A DNA stretch of 64,000 bases from Simmondsia chinensis (GCA_018398585.1 JAGTTD010000001.1:34797938-34861937), one strand, 5' to 3'; counted from the first letter of the stretch, positions 31,251 to 44,700 are shown. The notes: generated by a model from the sequence alone, not told the origin. Numbers and translations are program-made.

Positions 31251-31837
31251 ATTGAATAGCATAATCGATGATGATCATCAAATCCTATGGGTTTGAACAA
31301 ATAGTAAATAAGCCATAGGTGTGCAAGTGACATAATGAGAAATTAGTGACTTTTTAAGTGATGTATTTGGTTTGCATTTTACTCATTAATAATGGTGTAG
31401 AATTGCAATAAGCTGTTAAGATTTGACGGTCCAATTATTTCAAAGTAAAAGACATAGGATAAATCAACTGTGCTCCTAGGTTGAGCTTTTGCAAGATTGT
31501 GAGAAAGGATGTTGGTTTATTAAAGGTTGCACATGATTTTTAACTTTGCTTGATGTTTGACTCTAGAATTTATATTTACCCTAGGAGTAGGAGTCATTAG
31601 ATGGTGAAGTATGTAAAATATTGCTTAGTTCATTATGTAAGTTGGATAGTTAATAACTTAAGAAGTTGTAAATTAAGCTTGTTGACTTTGAAGGTTCCAT
31701 ATAGTTCTATAACTTGTGAGCGAAAGGATGAGACAGTGAGGCATTAGTATTGAAATTGTTATAGTAAATGAGTTGACAGGTCCCTAAGGGACAGTTGTGC
31801 AATGCAGGGTTAATTAGGCTTAGGACAAGCGGGAGAT

Positions 31838-33043
31838 TGTTGGAACCAGTGTCCTAAAAACCCAATTATTTGTGTTTAAAGATTAATAAATAAAATTATT
31901 TTATCTATTTTATGTATGATTATGGTTACGAGTCAAATATGCATGTGATTATTTCTAACATGTTCTATGAGATGGACATAGTCCAATACAACATGTCATA
32001 GTTTGGGTTAGGTGGTTAATGAGATTGAGCTACGGATAGCCTAAAATCAAAATTGTGATGTGTTGTCGAAGTAAGTTCATAGTCAATGATAAGTTATAGA
32101 CAACTTGTTTAATAACACTATAACATGATACCTTAGATGGCTTGTCTATGTCATGTGGGTAGGGGTCCAGAAATATCATGTTAGTGTTCGTCAATAAGAT
32201 TGGAACATTGAGCTGGTGCACAATAATTGTTTATTTCTTAACTACTATCAGAAATAAATAGTTTTGTGTGATTAAGTGATAACTCTAAATCATGAGATTG
32301 TCTTGAACTCATGCATATGGTGTTTTTCACTTTAATGTACCCAAAGTGAGGTCCTTTAAAGTGACCAATAGTCTACGTACGATGAGTACAACAACAACAA
32401 TCCCAGTGCCTCAAGGGCTCCCACAAAAGCGAGGTCGGGGGGGGGGGGGGGGGGGGTTGATGTACGCAGCCTTCCCCCTTCAGGGTGTCAACCTGAAAAG
32501 AGGCTGTTTCCGAGGACCCCCAACCTGAGAGATATGTAGTTTACATATGATGAGTGACTGCATGAAATGTTGTGGGAACAAAATAGTCAACATGGAGTCT
32601 ACAGTGTCTTATAAGATAGAGATGTTCCCATAAGTAGATTCGCAAGTGTTTGAAAAAATTCGGAATCTTTGGCCAAAGTATACCTAGTGTTCCTCATTGA
32701 ATTCATATGAGGAATATGTTATCGTGTCACAACTATTCGAAAAAGGGCGAATCAGGAAGTTAAGGAGAAGCGGTGAGAAGTACAATGATGGTAGTTTTAA
32801 TTAGTACTTCTCATGGACATCTAATAGAGGGATTGATCATTCATTTATTACAAATTGTGAATTATTGAATAAATAAGTTTAATTCTGGAGTGCAGTAGAA
32901 CTTATTTAGTAGAATTAAGTCCTGCTAAATGGTAGGTAATTTTTTTCATGAGATGATTAATTTGACCCATTTGAAGCTAGATTTAAATTGTCCCTGAGGT
33001 CCCTAAGCAAGCCTCTATTTACACCATCAGAAAAATATTAAAT
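31838..33043 (+). repeat. 3' LTR of Copia B, truncated
   Basis: Collinear with the 5' LTR from 24394 to about 25430, then stops at 'aaaatattaa' and array sequence starts. It contains a minus-strand RTE-tail insertion at 32388-32541. Confidence 0.8.
32388..32541 (-). mobile_element. Short RTE-tail element (LINE or SINE 3' fragment)
   Basis: On the minus strand it ends with (TTG)n and carries the shared tail (gtcctcggaaacagcctc, gaagggggaaggctgcg, gagcccttgaggcactggg). The flanks tacgtacgatgagt and tacatatgatgagt are an imperfect target duplication. No 5S head remains, so LINE and SINE origin cannot be distinguished. A run of 20 G on the plus strand (32437-32456) replaces the usual short C run. 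Confidence 0.8.
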
Positions 33044-33608
33044 GACTCTCGAAACTACTAATTTTAATACTATTTAAAAAATTGAAATTTGGGATTGGAG
33101 TTTGAAATTAAAGCACTAAAGTGACAAAAATAGTGATTAAAAAGGGGATAGTTCAGTTTCAGGACCTGGGCATCCAATTTTACCTAATTGCTCTGATATG
33201 ACTTCTTATTCTCGTTATTCTAGTTGATTATCCATGTTGATGGTCGAAATCCCAATTTTTCTATATATTCTCTATCGAGCAATATTTGGCCTACTCTTTT
33301 ACTTATATCCCATTAATCTCTTGCATGAATTTAAATAAGAAAAGAGTCATGAAAAATAATGGTTTTCACATCTAAGACCACACAAATCGTGTTAACCTGT
33401 CTCTTGCGTTAGGTCAATTTATGATATATAGTATTTTAGCAATAATTATAAATCTGCTCTCGGACTCATTCTAAAGCATTAGAAATTTTGAATTGTTATA
33501 AAGAACTCAAAAAGCATGAAGAACAATAATAAACACTTCAATAATAGAGTTACAAAACATCAAATACCTTAAACAAGGAAGAACATATTTTATAAAATAG
33601 CAATATCC

Positions 33609-34000
33609 TGTTAGCTTCCAAAATTTAATTTGGAAGTCTAACCTTGTAGAAGAGAGTTTGAGATGAGAAAATTAGAGAAAAGGGATGAGAATTAGAGAAT
33701 TTTCCTTAGCAATCAGATTTCATTTAATTGGATGATCCAAATGCATCTTTAAGCTCCAAATATATACACAATGGAAAGCAAAGCAAATTGATCTAACAAC
33801 CAGCAAGAACTCCCGCCAAAAATCCTCACTTGTAACCAATTTTCCCGCCAAGTGCAGATCAGGTGCTGCACATGAATACTGTGGGAAAATCTGCATTTTT
33901 GGGGCACTCTTAAGTTGTTCTTACATCATATAAGACTCTAATTAAAAGTAATACTAAAAGATTAAAATGCATTACAAGTAAAATTTATTAATTCGTAACA
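33609..34000 (+). mobile_element. Solo LTR inside array monomer 1
   Basis: 392 bp from TGTTAGCTTCC to TTCGTAACA, which splits the conserved ctatatcgtagcc of the monomer. Flanks tatcc (33604-33608) and tatcg (34001-34005) form a 5-bp duplication with one mismatch. No interior or partner LTR is present. Orientation is uncertain. Confidence 0.7.
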
Positions 34001-35319
34001 TATCGTAGCCTTAGTAAAAAAAAAAAAAAAACAATCACCTCATCACTAACTTAATAACAATCAAGACTGAAATCAAGGACATAAATTAGAGAGAGAAGGA
34101 GTAAAGAAGGCTAGGACAAGAAGAAACCACAAACCGAGCTTCTACTTCTTGTGCCGTGGCTCCTTTGCGGAGATTCCTTATTGAATGATTATCGGAGCTA
34201 CTAATTTCAATACTATTTGAAAAATCAAAATTTGGGTTTTGAGTATGAAATTAAAAAACTAAAGTAACGAAAATAGTGATTTAAAAGGGGATAGTTCAGA
34301 TTGAGGACCAATGCATCCGATTTCAATTAATTGATCCAATATGACTTCTTATTCTAGGTTTTCAAGTTGATTATCCATGTTGATTGTCAAAAACCCAATT
34401 TTTTTATGTATTCTCTCTCGAGCAATATTTGGCCTACTTTTTTACTTATAAATCCATTAATCTCTTGCATGAATTTAAATTAGAAAAGTGTCATGAAGAA
34501 CAATGGTTTTCACATCTAAGACCACACAAATGGTTTTAACCTATCTCCAGCGTTCGATCAACTTATGATATATATTATTTTAACAATCATCCTAAATCTC
34601 CTCTCAGAATCATTGTGAATCTTTAAAGAATTTGAATGTTGATCAAGCAGTCAAAAAGCATGAAAAATAATACTAAACACTTTAACAATAGAGTAACAAA
34701 ACATAGAATCCCTCGAATAAGGAAAAACTTATTTTACAATTTAGGCTATATCGTAGCCTCAATGAAACAAATTAGTTCATGGCTATCTTAATAACAAGCA
34801 AAACTAAAATCAAAGACATAAATTAAAGAGAAAACGAGTAAAGAATGCTTCATCACGAACAATCGAGCTAATGCTTCGTGTGCCCTAGTTCCATTGCCGA
34901 GATTGTTAATTGAATGAGTACCGAAACAAGTAATTTTAATACTATTTGAAAAGCCAAAATTCATGTTTTGAGTATGAAATTAAAAGACTAAAGTAACAAA
35001 AATTGTGATTTAAAGGGGATAGTCCAGATTGAGGACCAAGGCATCCAATTTCACCTAATTAATCTGATATGACTTCTTATCCTCAGTATTTAAGTTGATT
35101 GTCCATGTTGGTGGTCGAAAACCTTATTTTACCATATATTATTTCTCAAGCACTATTTAGCCTTATCTTTTACTTATTAACCCATCAATCTCTCGCATGA
35201 AATTAAATAAGAAAAGAGTCATGAAAAATATGGTTTTCACATCTAGGACTACACAAATCACGTTACCAATATCTTTAGCGTTCGCTCAATTTATGGTATT
35301 TTTATTATTGCAATCATAA

Positions 35320-35450
35320 TCAGGTTGGGGGTCCTTGGAAACAGCCTCTCTTCAGCTCGCCCTGGAGGGGGAAGGCTACGTACATCAACTCCCCCAGACC
35401 CCGCTTATGCGGGAGCCCTTGAGGCACTGGATTTATTGTTGTTGTTGTTG
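35320..35450 (+). mobile_element. Short RTE-tail element in array monomer 3
   Basis: Bounded by an exact 12-bp duplication ttgcaatcataa (35308-35319, 35451-35462). It begins tcaggttgggggtccttgg, exactly where the LINE-shared tail starts, and ends (TTG)n. It is therefore tail-only: either a very short RTE copy or a SINE that lost its head. Confidence 0.88.
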
Positions 35451-38400
35451 TTGCAATCATAAGTCTCCTTTTGGACTCATTATGAATCATCAGAAATTTT
35501 AAAACTTGATCTAGCACTTAAAAATCATAAAGAACAATAATAAACACTTCAACATTAGAGTAAAAAAAATAGAATACCTTAAATGAGGAAGAACATATTG
35601 AATAATTTAGGCTATATAGTAGCCTTGTAGAAATTAGTTCATGGCTAACTTAATTACAAGCAAAACTAAAACAACAGCAAAAATTAGAGAGAAATAGAAG
35701 TAAAGTAAGCTTCGACGTGAAAGAAGAAACCCCATTGTGGGCCATGTATCCATTTTCGGGATTGTTTATTGAATGAGTAGCGAAACTACTAGTTTTAATA
35801 CTATTTGAAAAAACAAAATTTGGGTTTTGAGTATGAAATTAAAAGACTAAAGTAACAAAATAGTCATTTAAAAGGGGATAGTTCAAATTGAGGACCAAGG
35901 ATTTGGAGTCCACCTAATTGATCCGATATGACTTGTTATCGGTGTTCAAGTTGATTATCTATTCGGATGGTTGAAAATCCTACATTACTCTACATTCTCT
36001 CATGAGCAGTATTTAGCCTACTCTTTTACTTATGAACCTATCAATCTTTTGCATGAATTTAAATAAGAAAAGGGTCATGAAGACCTATGGTGTTCATGTC
36101 TAAGAACTAACAAATCGCTTTAACCTATCTCTAGTATTCGTTTAATTTAAGGTATTTATTATTTTAGCAATCATTATACATCTTCGCTCGAACTCATTAT
36201 GAATCATTATAAATTTTGAATGGTGATCATGCACTCAAAAATATGAAGAACAATAATATACACTTCAACAATAGAGTGACAAAACATAGAATACCTTAAC
36301 TAAGGAAGAACACATTTCACAATTTAGACTATATCGTAGCCTTAGGACAAAACAATTTAGTTCATGGCTAACTTAATAACAAGCAAAACTCAAATCAAAG
36401 TCATAAATTATAGAGAAAAAGGAGTAAAGAAATCTAGGACATAAAAGAAGAAACCCCAAACCAAGCTTCTTCTTCGTGTGCCCAGGCTCCATTGTCGGGA
36501 TTGTTTATATAAACAGTACCGAAACTACTAATTACAATACTATTTGAAAAATGGAAATTTGGGTATTGAGTATGGAATTAAAAGACTAAAGTAATGAAAA
36601 TAGTGATCTAAAAGGGGATGGTTCAGATTGAAGACCAAGGCATCCGATTTTACCTGATTGATCCGACATGACTTCTTATTCTTGGTATTCAAGATGATTA
36701 TTCATGTCGATGGTCGAAAATCCTATTTATTGTATATTCTCTCTCGAGCAATATTTTGTCTATTTTTTTCACTTATTTATGCATCAATTTCTCTGATGGA
36801 TTTAAGTAAGACAAGAGTCATGAAGAACTAAGGTTTTCTCATCTAAGACAACACAAATCGCATTAACCTATTTCTAGCCTCAGCTCAATTTATGGTATAT
36901 ATTGTTTTAGCAATCATCATAAATCTCCTCTCGGACTCATTTTGAATCATTAGAAATTTTTAATGGTAATCAAGCATTTAAAAAGCATGAAGAACAATAA
37001 TAAACACTTCATCAATAGAGTAACAAAACATAAACTGCCTTAAATAAGGAAGAATTATCATACAATTTAGGTTGTATTGTAACCTTAGTAAAAAAATAAG
37101 TAGTTCATGGCTAACTTAATAACAAGCAAAACTAAAATCAAAGACATAAATTATAGAGAAAAAGGAATAAAGAAAGCTTGGACATAAAAGAAAAAACTCC
37201 AAACCAAGCCTCTAATTCATGTGCCCTGGCTCCATTGCCGGGATTGTTTATATAATGAATATTGAAACCGGTAATTTTAATACTATTTGAAAAATTGAAA
37301 TTTGGGTTTTGAGTATGAAACTAAAAGACTAAAGTAATAAAAACAATAATTTAAAAGGGGATAGTTCAAATTGAAGTACAAGGCATAAGATTTGACCTAA
37401 TTGATCCGATATGACTTCTTATTCTTAGTATTCACGTTGTTTATCCATCTCATTGGTTGGAAATTTTATTTTAATATATATTCTTTCTCGAGCAATTTTT
37501 AGACTACTCTTTTACTTATTAACCCATCAATCTCTTGCACAAATTTAAATAGGAAAAGAGTAATGAAGAACTATGGTTTTCACATCTAGACCACACAAAT
37601 AGCTTTAATCTATCTCTAGCATTGGCTCAATTTATGGCATATATTGCTTTTGCAATCATCGTAAATCTTCTCTCGGACTCATTGTGAATCATTAGATATT
37701 TTGAATAGTAATCAAGCACTTAAAAAGCATGAAGAACAATAATAAACACTTCATCAATAGAGTAACAAAACATAAAATACCTTCAAGAAGGAAGAACTTA
37801 TTTTACAGTTTAGACTATATTGTGGCCTTAGTAAAAACTAATTAGTTCATGGCTAACTTAATAACAAGCAAAACTAAAATTGAAGACATAAATTATAGAA
37901 AACAAGGAATAAAGAAAGCTAGGACAAACCCCAAACCAAGGTTCTGCTTCGTGTGCCCTGGCTCCATTGCCGGAATTGTTTGTATAATGAGTAACAACAC
38001 TAGTAATTTCAATACTATTTGAAAAATCAAAATTTGGGTTTTGAGTATGAAAATAAAGGACTAAAGTAAAAAAAATAGTGATTTAAACTGGGATAGTTCA
38101 GATTGAAGAACAAGGCATAAGATTTGACCTAATTTATCCAATATGACTTCTTATTCTCAGTATTTAGGTTGACTATTCATGTCAATGGTTGAAAATTTTA
38201 TTTTACTATATATTCTTTCCCGAGCAATATTTAGCTTACTCGTTTACATATTAACTTGTCAATCTCTTTCTCAAATTTAAATAAGAAAAGCGTAATGAAG
38301 AACTATGGTTTTCACATCTAGACCACACAAATTGCGTTAACCTATCTCTAGCATTGGCTCAATTTATGGTATATATTTTTTAGCAATCATCATGAATCTC

Positions 38401-39496
38401 CTCTTGGACTCATTGCGAATGATTAGTAATTTGAATGGTTATCAAGCACTTAAAAAGTACGAAGAACAATAATAAATACTTCAACAATGGAGTAACAAAA
38501 TATAGAACACCTTAAATAAGGAAGAACATATTTTACAATCTAGGTTATATCGTAGCCTTAGTAAAAAAAAAAAAAAAAGGCACAAGGCTAACTTAATAAC
38601 TAGCAAAACTAAAATCAAAGACATAAATTATAAATAAAAACGAGTAAAGGAAGCTAGGACATTAAAGAAGAAATTTCAAACCAAGCTTCTTCTTCATGTG
38701 CCTTGGCTCCATTGCTGGGATTGTTTATATAATGAGTACTGAAACTACTAATTTCAATATTATTTGAAAAATGGAAATTTAGGTTTTGAGTATGAAACTA
38801 AAAGACTAAAGTAGTGAAAGCAGATATTTAAAAGGGGATAGTTCGGATTGAAGACCAAGGCATAAGATTTCACTTAATTGATGCAATATGACTGATTATT
38901 CTCAGGTATTCAAGTTGATTATCCATGTCGATGGTCGAAAATTCTATTTTTCTATATATTTTCTCTTGAGAAATATTTAGCCTACTCTTTTCCTTATTAA
39001 CCGATCAATCTATTGCATGAATTTACATAAGAAAACAGTCATGAAGAACAATAGTTTTCACATCTAAGATCACACAAATCGCGTTAACCTATCTCTAGTA
39101 TTAGCTCATTTGTGGTGTATATTATTTTAGTAATCATGAGAAATCTCCTCTCGAATTCATTGTGAATCATTTGAAATTTTGAATGGTGATCAAGCAATCA
39201 AACAGCTTGAAGAACACTAATATACACTTCAACAATAGAGTAATAAGACATGGAATGCCTTAAATAAGGAAGAACATATTTTACAATTTATGCTATATCG
39301 TAGCCTTAGATAGAAAAATTAGTTCATGGCTACATAATAACAAGCAAAACTAAATTGAAAGGCATAAATTAGAGAGAAAAAGGAGTAAAGAAAGCTAGGA
39401 CATGAAAGAAGAAACCCCAAAATCGATATCCTGCTGTGTGTGCCCTTATTTCATTACCAGGATTGTTCATTGAATGAGTACCTAAACTACTAATTT

Positions 39497-39861
39497 TTTT
39501 GATGTATTTTCAAAATAAAGTACTTAATAAAGTATGTTAGGTTTTTGTAAATTGTATTTGATTTGATTATAGTGTGTGTCGACACACAATCTTGCAGAGG
39601 CACACTCAGAAAGATGAGTGTCGACACACAGATTCTATGTGTTGACACCAAATCTTATAGAACCCAGGAACTGGGTTTGAGTGTCAACACATAGAACTTG
39701 TGCATCGACACACGAACCCTGTGTGTGTCGACATTCAATTCGACATGCAGGGGGTTATGGTTGGTACCTTGCGTGGTTTTTTGTGGATTTTTAAGAAATT
39801 AATTTGATAATTTTAAAGGGACATGTCCCTTGTTTGAATATAAGTATGGACGATGTGTCTC
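39497..39861 (+). repeat. 5' LTR of Copia C, left part
   Basis: Collinear with 52421-52773. Contains several copies of the palindrome GTGTCGACAC and close variants (~39578, ~39622). The LTR is cut by the L1 at gtgtctc and resumes at 47776. Confidence 0.88.
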
Positions 39862-39931
39862 ATATCTTTCAATCAATTATCTGTCATCGGTTTGGTTGAG
39901 ACCAAAACCAAACCATCTGATGCAGAGGCTA

Positions 39932-40599
39932 TGATTGCTCGTTGTGCCGATGGGTGGGAGTTTCTCTACAGTGGGGTATGTCCTTCTTAGTGTCGCATTA
40001 TCGTTGCTTGGGACCCGGGCGTCTATAGCGTTGACCTGGTTCAGGGAGGTGCTCAGTTCCTTACCTAATGTTTTTCTAATCTACCTGGGGCTGTGGGTTT
40101 TCTCCCCACGTTTATTTATGGCTTTAACGAGCCTAGGTCTTGTCTAGTGTTATGGGACTATATTCAAGATGATAGTGCTAGTCTTTCGGGTGAGCCTTGG
40201 ATGCTTCTCAGGGATTTAAATGACATCCTTGGTCCTTTTGATAGATGCGACGGCTAGGAGGGTTGGCCTGGTCACATGGATGATTTTTAGGAGTGTGTCA
40301 CTGGGGCCAAGCTTACGACTATTTCCTCTTTTGCGCTTGATTTTACATGGTCCAACAATGCTGAGGGTGATAGATTGGTGCCTGGTCAGTGAGGGTTGGC
40401 TTCGTGGCTTACCTGTTGCCTCTACTGAGATCCTTGCTCATCGTATTGTTTCAGATCATAGCACTATTGTTGCGAGAGGGCTTGGGGAACGTCGCGCCTA
40501 TCAAATTCCTTTCAAGTTTTTTAACTTCTGGGCTGATCATGATGACTTCCTCCCCATTGTTCGGTGAGTCCAGGACTCTTGTATTGAGGGCACTCCTAT
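39932..40599 (+). pseudogene. L1 ORF2 endonuclease-end remnant
   Basis: Reading through stops, GEPWMLLRDLNDIL at ~40190 matches the L1 endonuclease block G(D)FN(D/E)IL. ALDFTWSNN follows at ~40340, the usual FTW-S/N block, then the H-R/I-V-SDH-like catalytic end (AHRIVSDHSTIV, another frame, ~40440). No intact frame. Confidence 0.75.
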
Positions 40600-41180
40600 G
40601 TAAACGAGCCGAACTGAGCCGAGCACCCCCTTGTTCAAACTCGAGTTCTATAAGGCTTATCTAGCTCGAGTTCGAGCCAAGCTCTTATCGAGCATTTTAA
40701 ACCCGTGTTCGAACTTGGTTCGATGAGATTATAGTGCATTCGATACTTGGTTCGGCTTAGCTCTTTAGGCTTATCGAGCCGAGTCATGCTCTCTATCGAG
40801 CTGAGTTGAGCTCGTTATTAAGCCTAATTGAGTTCAAAACCTAGTCAAGCTAGTCATCGAGTGGAGCTTGCTGCCGAGTCAAGCTTTTCAAGTTATTATG
40901 GAACCATTTTCGAACTAATACCAACTGCTAACGAGCTCTTAACGATCCCTTAACGAGCTTTTAACAAGTTCTTATCGAGCCCCTTAACGAGCTCTTATCA
41001 AATTGTTTACGAACATTAACGAGCCGGGCACCCCTCTATTCAAACTCGACTCGTTAAGCTTATCGACCCTGCTCAAACTTGGCTTGATAAGCTAACGAGC
41101 CCTCATTATGAACACGAGCGAGCCCTTATCGATTTTAAACGCAAGTAGTTCATTAAACGTTCAGTTCATTTACACCCCTA
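40600..41180. mobile_element. hAT-like MITE in the L1
   Basis: 581 bp built of cgagc/gctcg words. The right end reads TTTACACCCCTA; the left end GTAAACGAGCC is the inverse lacking the outermost ~7 bp. The flanks actcctat (40592-40599) and actccaat (41181-41188) are an 8-bp duplication with one mismatch, and both sides rejoin the same L1 reading frame. Non-coding. Confidence 0.7.
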
Positions 41181-42460
41181 ACTCCAATATATTAGCTCAT
41201 TCAGAAGCTGAAGTTGCTGAATAAAGAGTTGAAGGCCCTCAATACCCCTCACTTTAGCCATATTTCAACAAGAGTTGAGGTGGCTCGAGATGCCATGGTT
41301 CAAAGAGCCTTGGATGAGGACCCTAAGTGTCCTGCCCTCCGATTAGAGAAGCGCTGCCTATTCCGGGAGTACTCTCACTTATGTTAGGACGAGGAGGCAT
41401 TCTACCGTCAGAAGTGACGTATTCAATGGCTTTCACTCAGAGACTAGAACACTCGGTTCTTCCATTGGTTTGTTCTCCATCGGCAAGCCAGGAACCAGAT
41501 TTCGTCGATTGTTGGTCCAGTTGGAGTTAGGGCCTATGATGCATTGTTGATATCTCACACTAGGGTTGCTGTTTTCCAGGAGCTGCTGAATGAGCCTAGC
41601 AGTCCGTTGATTGTAATGTTTCAGACCTCTTTGAGGCTCACATTTCCGAGGAGCAGGCTCACCCTCTGATTTCCCCAATCTCCACTGCTCAAGTTCGTGA
41701 TGCTTTCTTTTCTATTGGTGAGGTTAGAGCCCTGGGGCTCGATGGTTACACTTCCCTCTCTTTTAAGAGGGCTTAGGAGATGGCGGGTGGAGCAGTTATC
41801 AGGGCTGTGCAATCATTTTTCACTTCAGGGCGCATGCTAGGTGCTCTGAATACCACCAGGATCTGTCTCGTGCATAAAGTGGAGACCCCTTCCACTTTTG
41901 GTGACTTTGGCCCTATCTCTTGTTGCAATGTGATTGATTAGTGTATCACTAAGATCCTTGCAAATAGGCTGAAGGGTGTGCTCCCCGGACTGATTGATGA
42001 TGGTTAGACCACCTTTGTCCCAGGTCATTGGATTTTAGACAACATCTCATTGACTCCGGAGCTTATGCGTGGTTATCACCTTCAGGTCTCGCCTCACTGT
42101 GTGCTGAAGGTTGATATCCGCAAACCTTTTGATGCAGTTCGTTAGGATTTTATTCTAGTCGGTATGAGGAGTATGAGGATTCCCGAGATCATGGTTGGTT
42201 GCGTTAGAGAGTGGCTTTCTACAGCCTAACTTTTCTGTTGCCATCAATGGCGAACTTTAGGGTTTCTTCCATTTTAGTCAAGGTGTTCGTCTGGGTGACC
42301 CACTCTCTCCTTATCTATTTGTTATCACTATAGAGGGTCTCCGAGGTTAACTTCGACATGCTATTGATGAAAAGTAATTCCATTATCATCCACACTGCCA
42401 TCGCACTTGGTTGATGCACTTATGCTTCGTAGATGACCGGATGATCTTTTGTTAGGGTGA
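41181..42460 (+). pseudogene. L1 reverse transcriptase remnant, first part
   Basis: Readable blocks: QKLKLLNKELKALN after the MITE; an LGLDGYTSLSFKRA block (~41740); an SFGDFGPISCCNVID block (~41900; cf. RPISLCN); an HFSQGVRLGDPLSPYLFVI segment (~42270), the L1 block HG.RQGDPLSP; and CFVDDRMIFC (~42430) with the catalytic F-x-D-D. Several stops (tag, tga). It is cut right after the FVDD block by the RTE. Confidence 0.8.
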
Positions 42461-44700
42461 TTAGGGTTGATGCACTAAGGAAGTGGTTTCAAAAAGATTG
42501 CAAGAATTGTAAGGTCATCCCTGGGAAGGACCTCTCAACACAACACAGGATAGTGTGTGTGGAGGTCAAGGTCAAGAGAAGGGGCAAGAAAGTCATCAGA
42601 CCAGCACAACCACGCACGCGCTGGAGGGATCTGAATGGGGAAAAGTCCCATGTTTTTATGGAAAGGGTTGAGGCGGAGTTTGGAAGGGATTGTGAGGGAG
42701 ATCTAAACCACGTGTGGAACCAGGTAGCCTAAAAGATAAGAGACGTGGCCCGCGAAGTTCTAGGCATATCAAAGGGTGGGACACCACACAACAGAGAGAC
42801 CTGGTGATGGTGCAGGGAGGTAAAAGAAAAAATTAAGGCAAAACGTCATAGCTTTAAGGAGTGGGATCGAAGTGGAGATGATGATAAGAGACAACAATAT
42901 AAACAGGCTAAGAAGGAAGCAAAGATGGCAGTAAGAGACACACAATCTAAAGCCTATGAAGAGTTCTCTAAAAGACTGGACACAGTTGAGGGGGCCGAGG
43001 ACCTATATAGAATTGCAAAGGCAAGAGAAAGGAGGACTAGGGACCTGGACCAAGTAAGGTGCATAAAGGGAGCCGATGGACAAGTGCTCATAGATGAGCA
43101 ACATATTAAAGCAAGGTGGAAATCCTACTTCCATGACCTGTTCAATGAAAAGGAAGAGACTATTGCATCCTCAGGAGAACTACAAGCAACGGCGGAACAC
43201 GAGAACTACTCCTACTACACCAGAATTAGACCCAAGGAAGTTAGGGAAGCATTGAGGAAAATGGGCAGGAGTAAAGAAGTTGGCCCAGATGGAATACCCA
43301 TTTAGGCATGGAGATGTGTTGGAGAAGTGGGCATCAGATGGCTGATCAAACTATTCAACCAAATTCTCGAAGGGAAAAAGATGCCTTACGAATTGCGGGA
43401 GAGTACACTAGTTCCCGTCTATAAGAACAAAGGCGACATTCAGAGTTGCACAAACTATAAAGGAATCAGACTAATGACCCATACTCTGAAGCTATGGGAA
43501 AGGGTTGTAGAAAGAAGGCTGCGACAACAAGCAGGGGTCTCGAAAAACCAATTTGGATTTATGCCAGGCAGATCAACAATAGAAGCCATCCATCTCCTGA
43601 GGAGGTCCATAGAGTACTATAGAGATAGACAAAAGGACCTTCACATGGTTTTCATCGATCTGGAGAAGGCATATGATAGAGTACCAATAGAAGTTATATG
43701 GAGGGTCTTAGAGAAGAAAGGAATCCAAGAGCCTTATATTCGAGTCATTAAGGACATGTATGCGGACGCCCAAACCAAGGTGCGCACAACGGAAGGGGAG
43801 ACAGACGCTTTTTCCATTACAGTGGGGGTACACCAAGGATCAGCCTTGAGCCCCTTTCTGTTTATTTTGGTTATGGACAAGCTCACTAGGCACATCCAAG
43901 GGGATGTGCTTTGGTGTATGCTTTTTGCAGACAACATAGTTCAGGTGGGAGAATTGAGGGAGGAGGTGAATGAGAGACTAGACCTCTGGAGGATGGCCTT
44001 AGAATCGAAAGGTTTAAGACTGAGTAGATCTAAAACAGAGTACATGGAACTCAAGTTTTACGCCTCTACCATGCCAAGCACAGAAGCCGTCCAGATTGGA
44101 TCAGAGCAAATACCACATAAAACATTCTTTAAATACTTAGGTTCCATGGTGCATCAAGATGGCGAAGTGGACGCAGATGTTAACAACAGGATTAAAGTGG
44201 GTTGGCATAAATGGAAAATGGCCTTTGCGGTACTGTGCAATAGAAAGTTCCCGTTAAATCTAAAGGGTAAATATTACAAGACGGTAGTGAGGCCGGCTAT
44301 GTCATACGGGGCAGAATGCTGGCCAGTTGAGTGCCACCACACGCAAAAGCTGATGGTGGCAGAGATGAGGATGCTGAGGTGGATGAGTGGGCATACAAGG
44401 AAGGATGGGATTAGAAATGACGTTATAAGAGAGCAATTGGGCGTTGCCCCAATAGAGGACAAGTTGAGGGAGCAACGACTGATGTGGTTTGGGCATGTTA
44501 AAAGGAGACCCACCACTGCCCCTGTCAGGAGATGCGAACAACTCCAGATAAGAGACGGAAAGAGAAGGAGAGGACGGCCAAAGAAGAGTTGGATGGAGAC
44601 GATTCTAAAGGACCTCGCTCATCTCAACCTAAATGAAGAGATGGCCCTGGATAGACCCCAGTGGAGGATTAGGATAGGGGCACCTGATATTGGAGGGTAG
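42461..44700 (+). pseudogene. RTE ORF with three in-frame stops
   Basis: One frame, no frameshift. The stops are at 42730-42732 (taa), 42805-42807 (tga in a run of Trp codons) and 43303-43305 (tag after VGPDGIPI). The N-terminal piece is the endonuclease end (CKVIPGKDLSTQHRIV). RT blocks: [20 protein letters not shown], an [19 protein letters not shown] segment, [31 protein letters not shown], and [10 protein letters not shown], where the usual FADD has its second Asp changed to Asn. The C-terminus ends RIGAPDIGG. Little decay otherwise, so this copy is comparatively young. Confidence 0.92.

Larger units (their letters stand above)
24394..33043 (+). mobile_element. Ty1/Copia element B, decayed, 3' LTR truncated at the tandem array
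   Basis: LTRs start TGTTGGAACCA.TGTC at 24394 and 31838 and share cccaattattt and attattttatct. The 5' LTR ends ~27018, followed by gattagtattagagcca (primer site). The 3' LTR is preceded by acaagcgggagatt (purine tract). Only RT traces can be read. The 3' LTR breaks off at ~33043 and tandem-array sequence begins. Related to Copia A. Confidence 0.8.

Noticed and set aside
40220..40567. Plus-strand ORFs at 40220-40664 as independent genes
   Set aside because: They fall across the L1 endonuclease in the wrong frame or fragments of it; L1 motifs explain the region.
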